From NCBI GenBank assembly GCA_050258035.1, contig JBLMYA010000090.1:1-25224 (forward strand): a stretch of DNA of 25,224 bases, read 5' to 3'. Source of the stretch: DATBLE01 sp050258035 (GTDB lineage Bacteria > Actinomycetota > Thermoleophilia > Gaiellales > Gaiellaceae). Numbering within the stretch: the first letter of the stretch is position 1; the number at the start of each line of letters is the position of its first letter. Made by a program: the position numbers and the translations under genes. The notes beneath the pieces were generated by a model, which searched no databases, was not told the DNA's origin, and saw only the letters and a list, made by a program, of their open reading frames with translations. Shown one piece after another: positions 1-7,069 of the stretch.

Positions 1-25
1 GCTGCGAACTATCGCGCCGGCCGCC

Positions 26-54
26 TTGCGTTCCCCGGGGCCTGACGCTAACGT
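26..54 (+). promoter_or_regulatory. Probable sigma-70-type promoter of the cold-shock gene
   Basis: TTGCGT (26-31) and TAACGT (49-54) are separated by exactly 17 nt, which fits -35 and -10 elements. The predicted start of transcription is near 61. That gives a leader of about 66 nt before the TTG start at 127. The hexamers match consensus only partly, so this is an inference from spacing and position. Confidence 0.45.
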
Positions 55-78
55 TCGGCCCGCTCAACCCTGGGTCGG

Positions 79-105
79 CGGCTCGGTGCCCGGGCCGTCG
101 TTTTT
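79..105 (+). terminator. Terminator-like hairpin in the csp leader
   Basis: An 8-bp stem (79-86 with 90-97, one G-U pair) closes a 3-nt loop. It is followed by TCG and five T residues (101-105). This is the form of a Rho-independent terminator. It lies between the predicted csp promoter and the csp Shine-Dalgarno at 114-120. It may end an upstream gene outside the window, or it may act as an attenuator in the csp leader. Confidence 0.55.
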
Positions 106-126
106 GCAGTACGAAGGAGGATGGTT

Positions 127-327
127 TTGGCAGAGGGCACGGTGAAGTGGTTCTCGAACGAGAAGGGCTATGGATTCATCGAGCGGAGTGAGGGCGAGGA
201 CGTCTTCGTCCACTTCAGCGCGATTCAATCCGACGGGTACAAGACGCTGACCGAGGGTCAGAAGGTCGAGTTCGAGGTCGTGCAGGGCCAGAAGGGCCTG
301 CAGGCGGCGAACGTCGTTCCGCTCTAG
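127..327 (+). CDS. csp: Cold-shock domain protein (Csp family)
   Basis: Single cold-shock domain protein of 66 aa, a five-stranded OB fold that binds single-stranded RNA and DNA. Csps act as RNA chaperones and can melt terminator hairpins. The core shows the usual GTVKWF opening, RNP1 (KGYGFIE) and RNP2 (VFVHF), and the length is typical. I chose TTG at 127 over ATG at 121. The Shine-Dalgarno AAGGAGG (114-120) touches the ATG directly but is 6 nt from the TTG, and the TTG start gives the family-standard N-terminus MAEGTVKWF. The gene is monocistronic, with a promoter at 26-54 and a perfect terminator at 353-382. Identity is near certain; the start is an inference. Confidence 0.95.
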   Translation: MAEGTVKWFSNEKGYGFIERSEGEDVFVHFSAIQSDGYKTLTEGQKVEFEVVQGQKGLQAANVVPL

Positions 328-352
328 AGCTTCCCTTTCGGAACCTTGTTGC

Positions 353-382
353 AAGGGCCCCCGAGAGGGGGCCCTTCGTTTT
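353..382 (+). terminator. Rho-independent terminator of csp
   Basis: A perfect 10-bp stem (353-362 pairing with 367-376) has a GAGA tetraloop and is followed by CGTTTT. It separates csp from the gatCAB operon. The gatC Shine-Dalgarno begins immediately after it, so part of the gat transcription may be read-through, or the gat promoter may lie in or before this hairpin. Confidence 0.85.
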
Positions 383-397
383 GGGAGGATGGTGTCC

Positions 398-679
398 GTG
401 GAGATCACAAGAGAGGAGGTCCTGCACGTCGCGAAGCTGGCGCGGCTGGCGCTCACCGAGGAGGAGATCGAGCGGTTCCGGGAGCAGCTGAGCGCGATCC
501 TCGAGGCGGTCGGCAAGGTCAGCGAGCTCGATCTCGAGGGTGTGCCGCCGACCTCGCACCCGCTCGACCTGGTCAACGTCCTCGCCGAGGACGAGCCGGT
601 GCTGTCGCTCTCCCGTGAGGAGGCGCTCGCGAATGCGCCGGATCCGGAGGGCGGCTTCTTCGGGGTGCCGCCGGTATGA
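398..679 (+). CDS. gatC: Asp-tRNA(Asn)/Glu-tRNA(Gln) amidotransferase subunit C
   Basis: GatC is the small belt subunit that wraps GatA and GatB and stabilises the GatCAB complex, which amidates mischarged Glu-tRNA(Gln) and/or Asp-tRNA(Asn). The protein (93 aa) has the family opening ITREEVLHVAKLARLALTEE and a C-terminal region with the DP..GGFFGVPPV ending. Shine-Dalgarno GGGAGG is at 383-388. ATG at 389 abuts it, GTG at 392 is 3 nt away and GTG at 398 is 9 nt away. I prefer 398 because it gives MEITREEV, the usual N-terminus; 389 would add only three residues. The stop overlaps the gatA start (ATGA), so translation is probably coupled. Confidence 0.93.
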   Translation: MEITREEVLHVAKLARLALTEEEIERFREQLSAILEAVGKVSELDLEGVPPTSHPLDLVNVLAEDEPVLSLSREEALANAPDPEGGFFGVPPV

Positions 680-2085
680 GCATCGACACGCTGAGCCTCA
701 CGGCCGAGGAGGCGAACGACCTGCTCGGGCGCGGTGAGGTCTCGAGCCAAGAGCTCTTCGACGCCTACCGTGAGGCGATCGACCAGCGTGACGGCGAGCT
801 CCACTGCTTCCTGCGCGTCTGCGACGGCGAGGGCGAGGGCGAGGGGATCCCGATCGCGCTCAAGGATGTGATCGGGACGAAGGGAGTCGAGACCACGGCC
901 GGGTCGAAGATCCTCGCCGGCTACGTCCCCGTCTACGACTCGACGGTCGCCGAGCGGTGCAAGGCGCGCGGCCTCCGTCTGCTCGGGAAGACCAACACCG
1001 ACGAGTTCGCGATGGGCTCGTCGACCGAGAACTCGGCGTTCGGACCGTCGCGGAATCCGTGGGATCCGACGCGGGTGCCGGGCGGCTCGGGCGGGGGATC
1101 GGCGGCTGCCGTCGCCGCCGGGATGGCGCCGTGGGCGCTCGGCTCCGACACCGGCGGCTCGATCAAGCAGCCGGCCGCGCTGTGCGGCAACGTCGGGCTC
1201 CGGCCGACGTACGGGACGGTCTCGCGGTACGGGATCGTCGCCTTCGCCTCGTCGCTCGACCAGGTCGGGCCGGTGGCGAAGACGGTGCGCGACTGCGCGT
1301 TCCTCTACTCGGTGATCGCCGGCCGCGATCCGGCGGACTCGACCACCGTCGAGGTGCCGCCGGTGGAGATCCCCGAGGGTGAGGATCTGAAGGGGCTGCG
1401 CGTGGGCGTCCCGGTGGAGATGCGCGACGCGAACGGGATCGAGCCGGGCGTGGCCGAGGCGGTCGACCGGGCGATCGCGCTCTGCGAGGAGCTCGGTGCC
1501 GAGGTCGAGGAGTGCTCGCTGCCACGCTCGGTCGAGTACGGCCTGCCCTGCTACTACCTGATCGCGCCCGCGGAGGCATCGTCCAACCTCGCCCGCTACG
1601 ACGGTGTCCGCTACGGGTGCCGGGCGGAAGGAGACGATCTCACGACCGTCTACGAGCGGACGCGCGACGAGGGCTTCGGCGACGAGCCGAAGCGCCGGAT
1701 CATGCTCGGGACGTACGCGCTCTCGGCGGGCTACTACGAGGCGTACTACGGCAAGGCACAGCAGGTGCGGACGGTGATCATCCGCGAGCACGCCGCGGTC
1801 TTCGAGCGCTTCGACCTGATCGTGTCGGCGACGTCGCCGACGGTCGCGTTCCCGATAGGCCAGCGCACGGCCGATCCGCTCGCCATGTACGTATGCGACC
1901 TGCTGACGATCCCCTCCTGCGTCGCCGGGCTGCCGGGGCTCTCGATCCCGTGCGGCCTGTCCGAGGGCCTCCCCGTCGGCTTCCAGCTGATCGGCCCGCA
2001 GCTGTCCGAGAACACGCTGTTCCGGGCCGGACACGCGCTCGAGCGCGCGCTGGAGTTCGACATCGTGCCGGGGCGGCTCCGGTGA
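676..2085 (+). CDS. gatA: Asp-tRNA(Asn)/Glu-tRNA(Gln) amidotransferase subunit A (amidase)
   Basis: GatA is the glutaminase subunit. It releases ammonia from glutamine and channels it to GatB. The protein is 469 aa and of normal family length. The amidase signature and Ser-cisSer-Lys triad are visible: Lys63 (ALKDV), cis-Ser138 in GGSGGGS and nucleophile Ser162 in DTGGSIKQPA. The usual GGSSGGS reads GGSGGGS here; only the non-catalytic second Ser is changed. It overlaps gatC by 4 nt upstream and gatB by 4 nt downstream (GTGA), so the three subunits are likely made in stoichiometric amounts. Presence of GatCAB suggests the organism makes Gln-tRNA and/or Asn-tRNA by transamidation. Confidence 0.97.
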   Translation: MSIDTLSLTAEEANDLLGRGEVSSQELFDAYREAIDQRDGELHCFLRVCDGEGEGEGIPIALKDVIGTKGVETTAGSKILAGYVPVYDSTVAERCKARGLRLLGKTNTDEFAMGSSTENSAFGPSRNPWDPTRVPGGSGGGSAAAVAAGMAPWALGSDTGGSIKQPAALCGNVGLRPTYGTVSRYGIVAFASSLDQVGPVAKTVRDCAFLYSVIAGRDPADSTTVEVPPVEIPEGEDLKGLRVGVPVEMRDANGIEPGVAEAVDRAIALCEELGAEVEECSLPRSVEYGLPCYYLIAPAEASSNLARYDGVRYGCRAEGDDLTTVYERTRDEGFGDEPKRRIMLGTYALSAGYYEAYYGKAQQVRTVIIREHAAVFERFDLIVSATSPTVAFPIGQRTADPLAMYVCDLLTIPSCVAGLPGLSIPCGLSEGLPVGFQLIGPQLSENTLFRAGHALERALEFDIVPGRLR

Positions 2086-3476
2086 ACTGGGAGGCGGTCG
2101 TCGGGCTCGAGATCCATGTCCATCTGAAAACGCGGACGAAGATGTTCTGCCGCTGCGAGAGGGGTTTCGGCGCTCCCGAGAACACGCACACATGTCCCGT
2201 CTGCCTCGCCCACCCGGGTGCGCTTCCGGTTGCGAATCGCACAGCGGTCGAGTGGACCATCAAGCTGGGGCTCGCGCTCGGATCCCGGATCGCCGAGCAG
2301 GCGGTGTTCGCCCGGAAGAACTACTTCTATCCCGACAACCCGAAGGGGTACCAGATCTCCCAGTACGACCTGCCGCTCTGTGTCGGCGGTCGCCTGGTCG
2401 TGCCGGGCGATCCGGAGTTCGAAGTCGGGTTCGTGCGCGCGCACCTGGAGGAGGACGCGGCGAAGACCGTTCACGTCGGCGGCGGCACCGGTCGGAAGGT
2501 GGGCGCCGAGCGGTCGCTGATCGACTTCAACCGCGGCGGCACGCCGCTGGTCGAGATCGTCACGCAACCGGATATCCGCTCGCCCGAGCAGGCCGAGCGC
2601 TTCCTCCAGCTCCTGCGGCAGACGATCGTCGCGCTCGGGATCTCGGACGCGCGCATGGAGGAGGGAACACTGCGCTGCGACGCCAACGTCTCCGTCCGTC
2701 CGGCCGGCTCCGAGGAGCTGCGGACGCGCTGGGAGCTGAAGAACATGAACTCGTTCCGGTTCATCGGTCGCGGCATCGACGCCGCCGTCCGGGAACAGGT
2801 CGCTCTGTACGAGAGCGGCGGCGCGGTCGAGCAGCACACCTACGACTACGAGCCGGACACGGATACGCTGACACCTCACCGCACGAAGGAGGAGGCGGAC
2901 GACTACCGCTACTTCCCCGAGCCCGACCTCGTGCCCCTCGAGCCGGAGTCCGCCCTGGTCGAGCGTCTGCGCGGGGAGCTGCCCGAGCTGCCGGCCGACG
3001 CGATCCGGGCGCGGGCGGATGCGCTCGGCGTGGCCGACGCCTGGGCGCTCGTCACCACCGACCGCGATCAGGCATACGGCGGCCTGGTTTCCGCCGGCCT
3101 CGCCGAGCGCGAGGCGTTCAACTTCGCGATGAACCAGCCGATCCCCGCGGGTGCGAACCTCTCTGAGCTCGCGAAGGTCGCGAAGGCGGCGAAGGAGCTC
3201 ACGCGGGAGGCTCTGTCGGGCGCGGTCGCGGCGAGCGCCGAACCGGGCTTCTCCGCCGACGAGTATCTCGGCCAGACGGCGGTCGCGGACACGGGGGAGC
3301 TCCTGCCGATCGTGGAGGCGATCCTCGCCGCCAACCCCGGCCAGGTGGAGGCGTACCTCGGCGGCAAGGAGGGCCTGCTCGGCTTCTTCGTCGGTCAGGT
3401 GATGAAGGAGACCGGCGGCAAGGCGAACCCGAAGGTTGTCAACGAGCTCCTGCGCGAGCAACTGGGCGCGTCGTGA
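2082..3476 (+). CDS. gatB: Asp-tRNA(Asn)/Glu-tRNA(Gln) amidotransferase subunit B
   Basis: GatB binds the mischarged tRNA, activates the Glu or Asp side chain with ATP and accepts ammonia from GatA. The protein is 464 aa from the GTG at 2082, which overlaps the gatA stop. The family opening VVGLEIHVHL is present. Cys23, Cys25, Cys38 and Cys41 form the expected zinc-binding set (CRC...CPVC). The conserved stretch RCDANVSVRP followed by WELKNMNSF is intact. The C-terminal half holds the helical and YqeY-like tRNA-binding tail, ending with KANPKVVNELLREQL. It overlaps the next small ORF by 4 nt. Nothing looks broken. Confidence 0.97.
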   Translation: MNWEAVVGLEIHVHLKTRTKMFCRCERGFGAPENTHTCPVCLAHPGALPVANRTAVEWTIKLGLALGSRIAEQAVFARKNYFYPDNPKGYQISQYDLPLCVGGRLVVPGDPEFEVGFVRAHLEEDAAKTVHVGGGTGRKVGAERSLIDFNRGGTPLVEIVTQPDIRSPEQAERFLQLLRQTIVALGISDARMEEGTLRCDANVSVRPAGSEELRTRWELKNMNSFRFIGRGIDAAVREQVALYESGGAVEQHTYDYEPDTDTLTPHRTKEEADDYRYFPEPDLVPLEPESALVERLRGELPELPADAIRARADALGVADAWALVTTDRDQAYGGLVSAGLAEREAFNFAMNQPIPAGANLSELAKVAKAAKELTREALSGAVAASAEPGFSADEYLGQTAVADTGELLPIVEAILAANPGQVEAYLGGKEGLLGFFVGQVMKETGGKANPKVVNELLREQLGAS

Positions 3477-3715
3477 TCGACCGGGCGAACGACGCGCTGC
3501 TGGCGAAGGGCTACTCGGCCGCGCAGCTGAGCGCCGTCGCGGCGCCGCTTCCGGGGAAGGTGCTGCTGAAGGGCACGAAGATCCTCAGCCCCTTCTCCGA
3601 CACGGAGGAGGTCGTGCTGCGGGTCGTGCACGAATTCGTCCCCGATGCCCAGGATCTGCAGCGGCGGCAGCTGACTCCGACGGAGATCCGCCAGTGGCTC
3701 GCGGAGGCGTCGTGA
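3473..3715 (+). CDS. Small protein of unknown function between gatB and gabD
   Basis: An 80-aa ORF that I do not recognise. It starts on a GTG overlapping the gatB stop by 4 nt and its own TGA overlaps the gabD GTG by 4 nt. Both overlaps and G/C-rich third positions support real translation. The protein looks soluble. It has an Ala/Leu-rich N-terminal part, a central PLPGKVLLKGTKILSPFSD stretch, and a charged C-terminal helix ending PTEIRQWLAEAS. No signal peptide, membrane segment or metal motif is visible. Position suggests a link to GatCAB or to the dehydrogenase, but nothing in the sequence says which. Confidence 0.7.
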   Translation: MIDRANDALLAKGYSAAQLSAVAAPLPGKVLLKGTKILSPFSDTEEVVLRVVHEFVPDAQDLQRRQLTPTEIRQWLAEAS

Positions 3716-5184
3716 TCACCGGGGCGGCGCTTCGCCGGGCGGATCTGCTCCGGGAGCAGGCATGGGTGGACGGCGCGTGGGTCGACGCCGACTCGGGCGA
3801 CACCTTCGCCGTCACCGACCCCGCAACGGGAGAGGAGCTCGCGCGCGTGCCGCGCATGGGCGCCGCCGAGACCCGGCGCGCGCTCCAGGCGGCCGGGGCC
3901 GCGCTCCCCGGCTGGCGCTCGCGGACCGCCGCCGACCGGGCGCGGATCATGCGCCGTTGGGCGGATCTGATGCTCGAGCACCTGGACGATCTCGCCGTGT
4001 TGTTGACACTGGAGCAGGGCAAGCCGCTCGCCGAGTCGGAGGCAGAGATCCGCTACGCGGCGTCGTTCCTCGAGTGGTTCGGCGAAGAGGGCAAGCGCGT
4101 CTACGGCGACACCATCCCCACGCCGCTCCCCGACCGGCGGATCCTGGTGCTCAAGCAGCCGGTCGGGGTCTCAGCCGGGATCACGCCCTGGAACTTCCCC
4201 TCGGCGATGCCCACCCGCAAGGCGGCGCCGGCGCTCGCGGCCGGCTGCACGATGGTGCTGAAGCCGGCCGAGCAGACGCCGCTCTCCGCGCTCGCCGTCG
4301 CCGTGCTCGCCGAGGAGGCAGGGCTGGCGAAGGGCGTGCTCTCGATCGTCACGGGCGCCGCCGGGGACGCACCCGAGATCGGAGCCGAGATGACGTCCAA
4401 CCCGCTCGTTCGCAAGGTCGGCTTCACGGGCTCCAACGAGGTCGGGAAGCTCCTGATGGCCCAGTGCGCGAGGGGGCTGAAGAAGATCTCGCTCGAGCTC
4501 GGCGGGAACGCGCCCTTCATCGTCTTCGACGACGCCGACCTCGACGAGGCGGTCGCCGGAACGCTGCTCAACAAGTACCGGAACTCGGGCCAGACGTGCA
4601 TCACCGCCAACCGGATCCTCGTCCAGGAGGCGGTCTACGACGAGTTCCTCGAGCTCCTCGTCGAAGGTGTCACCCGGCTCAAGGTCGGTGCCGGTACCGA
4701 GCCGGACGTGAAAGTGGGGCCGCTGATCGACACGCCCGCACTGGAGAAGGTCGAACGTCACGTCGCCGATGCCGTCGAGCATGGGGCGCAGCTCCACCTC
4801 GGCGGCGAGCGGCACGAGCTCGGACAGACGTTCTTCCGGCCGACCGTGCTCACCGGGCTGACGCCGGAGATGGCGATGAGCTGCGAGGAGACGTTCGGGC
4901 CTGTCGCTGCGATCGCCCGCTTTGCCATCGAGGAGGAGGCGGTGAGGATCGCCAACGACACGCCGTACGGGCTTTCCGCCTACTTCTACTCGCGGGACGT
5001 CGGCCGCGTCTGGCGCGTGTCGGAGGCGCTGGACTACGGGATCGTCGGGATCAACACCGGCTTCGTCTCGACCGAGGTCGCCCCGTTCGGCGGGATGAAG
5101 GAGTCCGGCATCGGCCGGGAGGGATCGAGGTACGGGATCGAGGACTGGCTCGAGCTGAAGTACCTGGCGCTCGCCGGGCTCTAG
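3712..5184 (+). CDS. gabD: NAD(P)-dependent succinate-semialdehyde dehydrogenase
   Basis: Aldehyde dehydrogenase superfamily enzyme of 490 aa, expected to oxidise succinate semialdehyde to succinate, the last step of GABA degradation. It matches E. coli GabD closely along its length, from memory. Conserved parts include EEGKRVYGDTIP, the TPWNFP motif (Asn161), FTGS near 238-241, the general base Glu262 in LELGGNAPF, and catalytic Cys296 in GQTCITANR. The ending GREGSRYGIEDWLELKY is typical of the GabD subgroup. The GTG start overlaps the preceding small ORF, so it is the last gene of the gatC-gatA-gatB-orf-gabD chain. Substrate is inferred from subfamily similarity; glutarate semialdehyde is the main alternative. 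Confidence 0.9.
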   Translation: MITGAALRRADLLREQAWVDGAWVDADSGDTFAVTDPATGEELARVPRMGAAETRRALQAAGAALPGWRSRTAADRARIMRRWADLMLEHLDDLAVLLTLEQGKPLAESEAEIRYAASFLEWFGEEGKRVYGDTIPTPLPDRRILVLKQPVGVSAGITPWNFPSAMPTRKAAPALAAGCTMVLKPAEQTPLSALAVAVLAEEAGLAKGVLSIVTGAAGDAPEIGAEMTSNPLVRKVGFTGSNEVGKLLMAQCARGLKKISLELGGNAPFIVFDDADLDEAVAGTLLNKYRNSGQTCITANRILVQEAVYDEFLELLVEGVTRLKVGAGTEPDVKVGPLIDTPALEKVERHVADAVEHGAQLHLGGERHELGQTFFRPTVLTGLTPEMAMSCEETFGPVAAIARFAIEEEAVRIANDTPYGLSAYFYSRDVGRVWRVSEALDYGIVGINTGFVSTEVAPFGGMKESGIGREGSRYGIEDWLELKYLALAGL

Positions 5185-5220
5185 CCGCCGCTCCCCCGAC
5201 GACGGCCCACACCATCCACA

Positions 5221-5350
5221 CGTCCGTGGACAAGACGTCACGGTTTCGTCACACGTCTGGTGCCAGGTACCGGCTGTGGAAAAGTCACCGTCTGCGGACA
5301 AGAAGTCACGCTTCTGGCACACGTCCGGTGCCAGGTACTGGTGTGGAAAA
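5221..5350. repeat. Two tandem copies of a ~63-bp imperfect repeat
   Basis: Copy A (5221-5283) and copy B (5289-5350) are offset by 68 nt and align almost end to end. Shared blocks include GGACAAGA, GTCACG, CACACGTC, GGTGCCAGGTAC and TGTGGAAAA. Each copy carries a near-palindrome around GCCAGGTACCGGC. The pair fills the gap between the convergent genes gabD and the methyltransferase, which is the usual location of REP-like elements. I see no ORF that explains it. Whether it belongs to a genome-wide family cannot be judged from this window. Confidence 0.85.
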
Positions 5351-5380
5351 CCGTTGGCCGGAGGCGCGGTCGGCGGCCGT

Positions 5381-6010
5381 CTACGCCGGCCGCGCCAGCG
5401 CGCGGCCGAGCACGTACGGACGGACGATCTTGGGCCCCATCGGCAGCTCGCTCCGCTCCAGCTCGGCGACCTCGAACGTCCGCTCGATCCGCGACAGCGT
5501 GTCCCGGTTCGGATGGCAGCCCATCGCGACCACGCCCCAGACGCCCTCCCAGCGGTCCTGGCTGCGGGCGACCTTCGAGTCGTCGGAGCGGACGTGCTCG
5601 AGGAAGAGGTACTGACCACCGGGCCGGAGCACCCGGCGGATCTCGGCCACTGCCCGGCCCTGGTCGTCCACCGAGCAGAGGAGGAGCGACGCGACGACCG
5701 TGTCGAAGGACGCGTCCTCGAACGGCAAGCTCTCGACCGACGCCTTCTTGGCCGTCACGTGCCGGCCGGCCTCCCCGGCGCGCCGCTCGGCACGACGGAG
5801 CATCCCGTCCATCCCGTCGGTGACGGTCAAGTCCTCGACGCTCTCGGGGTAGTGGGGGAGGTTGAAGCCGGTGCCGGCCCCGACCTCGAGCACGCGACCG
5901 TCCGCCGCTGCAAGCAGCTGCCGCCGCTTCTCCCGGATCAGGGGCTTCCTCTCCATCGGTCCGCCGAAGAGATCGTGGACCGCGGGCACGATGCGATCGC
6001 GGAGGGACAC
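5381..6010 (-). CDS. Class I SAM-dependent methyltransferase (METTL7/type 11-like)
   Basis: Protein of 209 aa with a Rossmann-like methyltransferase fold. Motif I is LEVGAGTGFN (about residues 41-50) and the acidic end of strand 2 is in TVTDGMDGM. The later motif LLLCSVDD with RVLRPGGQYLFLEHV resembles the METTL7/TMT1 subgroup and phospholipid or small-thiol methyltransferases. Substrate is unknown. The start is GTG at 6010. No Shine-Dalgarno is seen, but a TATGAT hexamer lies on the same strand 11 nt upstream, so the transcript may be nearly leaderless. It is divergent from the NIPSNAP gene and convergent with gabD. Ubiquinone/menaquinone-type substrates remain possible. Confidence 0.88.
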   Translation of the reverse strand: MSLRDRIVPAVHDLFGGPMERKPLIREKRRQLLAAADGRVLEVGAGTGFNLPHYPESVEDLTVTDGMDGMLRRAERRAGEAGRHVTAKKASVESLPFEDASFDTVVASLLLCSVDDQGRAVAEIRRVLRPGGQYLFLEHVRSDDSKVARSQDRWEGVWGVVAMGCHPNRDTLSRIERTFEVAELERSELPMGPKIVRPYVLGRALARPA

Positions 6011-6021
6011 TGGCGACCCGC

Positions 6022-6031
6022 ATCATAGAAT
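6022..6031. promoter_or_regulatory. Overlapping divergent -10 elements
   Basis: The plus strand reads TAGAAT at 6026-6031, 7 nt before the GTG at 6039. The minus strand reads TATGAT across 6027-6022, 11 nt before the GTG at 6010. The two hexamers overlap by 2 bp. Only 28 nt separate the two start codons, so both promoters must fit here. The -35 elements are weak (GGGACA at 6004-6009 for the plus strand). Inference from sequence only. Confidence 0.45.
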
Positions 6032-6038
6032 CGGCTGC

Positions 6039-6353
6039 GTGATCGTCGAGCAGCGCGACTACCACGTTCACACCGGCAAGCTCAACGAGCTCGTCGGCCT
6101 CTACGAGTCTGAGGGAATCGCGCTCCAGGAGCGCTACCTCGGTCGGCTGATCGGCGCGTTCACGACGGACGTCGGCAAGCTCTCCACCTATACGCACCTG
6201 TGGGCGTACGACGACTACAACGAGCGTGCCCGGCGCCGGGCGGAGCTCCAGGCGGACGAGACGTGGAAGGCCTTCCTCGGCAAGATCCAGCCCCTGATCC
6301 ACACCCAGGAGAACCGGATCCTGGTACCGACCGCGTTCTCGCCGCTGCAATGA
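6039..6353 (+). CDS. NIPSNAP-family protein
   Basis: Protein of 104 aa with a ferredoxin-like alpha/beta fold typical of the NIPSNAP family. Recognisable are the opening VEQRDYHVHTGKLNELVGLY, the GxLIGAFTTDVGKLSTYTHLWAY core and the PLIHTQENRIL ending. Bacterial NIPSNAP proteins often sit beside catabolic genes for small acids, but no reaction is established. The start is GTG at 6039, with no Shine-Dalgarno; TAGAAT sits 7 nt upstream, which suggests a leaderless mRNA. It is the first gene of a five-gene run and its stop overlaps the SDR start (ATGA). Confidence 0.88.
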   Translation: MIVEQRDYHVHTGKLNELVGLYESEGIALQERYLGRLIGAFTTDVGKLSTYTHLWAYDDYNERARRRAELQADETWKAFLGKIQPLIHTQENRILVPTAFSPLQ

Positions 6354-7069
6354 GCCGGCTGGACGGCAAGGTGGCGATCGTCACCGGCGGCGCACAGGGA
6401 ATCGGCGCCGCGATCGCGGCAGGTCTCGCCGCCGAGGGCGCGGCCGTCGTCGTCGCCGACCTCAACCCCCCCGAGGATGGCATCCGCGCCGACGTGGCGG
6501 ACGAAGACGACGTCGGCCGGATGGTCGACGAGGCGCTCGGACGACACGGACGCCTCGACATCCTGGTCAACAACGCCGGGCTGTACGCGTCGCTCGCGAT
6601 GCGGCCGTTCACCGAGATCCCGCTGGAGGAGTGGCGGCGGGTGATGGAGGTGAACGTCGCGTCGATGTTCCTGACCTGCCGGGCCGCGGTGCCGGCGATG
6701 CGCGCGCAGGGCGGCGGCAAGATCGTGAACATCTCGTCCGGGACGCCGTTCCGCGGCGTGCCGTTCCTCCTCCACTACGTGACCTCGAAGGGGGCGATCG
6801 TCGCGTTCACCCGGGCGCTCGCGAAGGAGCTGGGGAAGGACGGGATCCACGTCAACTGCGTCGCGCCGGGCTTCACGATGAGTGCCGGGGTCGAGGCGCA
6901 CCCCGAGGTGGTCGAGAAGCTGCGCGACGTCTCCGTCGCGGCCAGGACGATCCAGCGCGACCAGCTGCCGGAGGACGTCGTCGGCGCGGTCGTCTTCCTG
7001 TGCACGCCGGCCGCCGACTTCGTCACCGGCCAGACCATGGTCATCGACGGCGGCCAGTACTTCCATTGA
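6350..7069 (+). CDS. Short-chain dehydrogenase/reductase (SDR)
   Basis: Classical SDR of 239 aa that should oxidise or reduce an alcohol/carbonyl using NAD(P). The cofactor motif TGGAQGIG is at 12-19, NNAG at 74-77, and the catalytic Ser130, Tyr143 and Lys147 (YVTSK) are all present. Asp37 after the second strand (VVVADL) favours NAD over NADP. The C-terminal TGQTMVIDGGQ is standard. The start overlaps the NIPSNAP stop and the stop overlaps the cupin TTG start. The substrate is unknown; neighbours suggest an alcohol or hydroxy acid related to the product of the ThDP enzyme. Confidence 0.92.
   Translation: MSRLDGKVAIVTGGAQGIGAAIAAGLAAEGAAVVVADLNPPEDGIRADVADEDDVGRMVDEALGRHGRLDILVNNAGLYASLAMRPFTEIPLEEWRRVMEVNVASMFLTCRAAVPAMRAQGGGKIVNISSGTPFRGVPFLLHYVTSKGAIVAFTRALAKELGKDGIHVNCVAPGFTMSAGVEAHPEVVEKLRDVSVAARTIQRDQLPEDVVGAVVFLCTPAADFVTGQTMVIDGGQYFH

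Noticed and set aside
1111..1170. GatA with an altered amidase signature (GGSGGGS for GGSSGGS)
   Set aside because: The catalytic cis-Ser and nucleophile Ser are present; only the neighbouring non-catalytic Ser is replaced, which should not matter.
64..2193. 709-aa minus-strand ORF opposite csp, gatC and gatA
   Set aside because: It is a codon-bias shadow in GC-rich DNA. The plus-strand genes in the same place have clear families, and this ORF is Arg/Asp-rich with no domain.
3762..5615. 617-aa plus-strand ORF in another frame of gabD
   Set aside because: Arg/Gly/Ala-rich shadow; the gabD frame has complete catalytic motifs. Its tail across 5185-5380 is repeat sequence, not protein.
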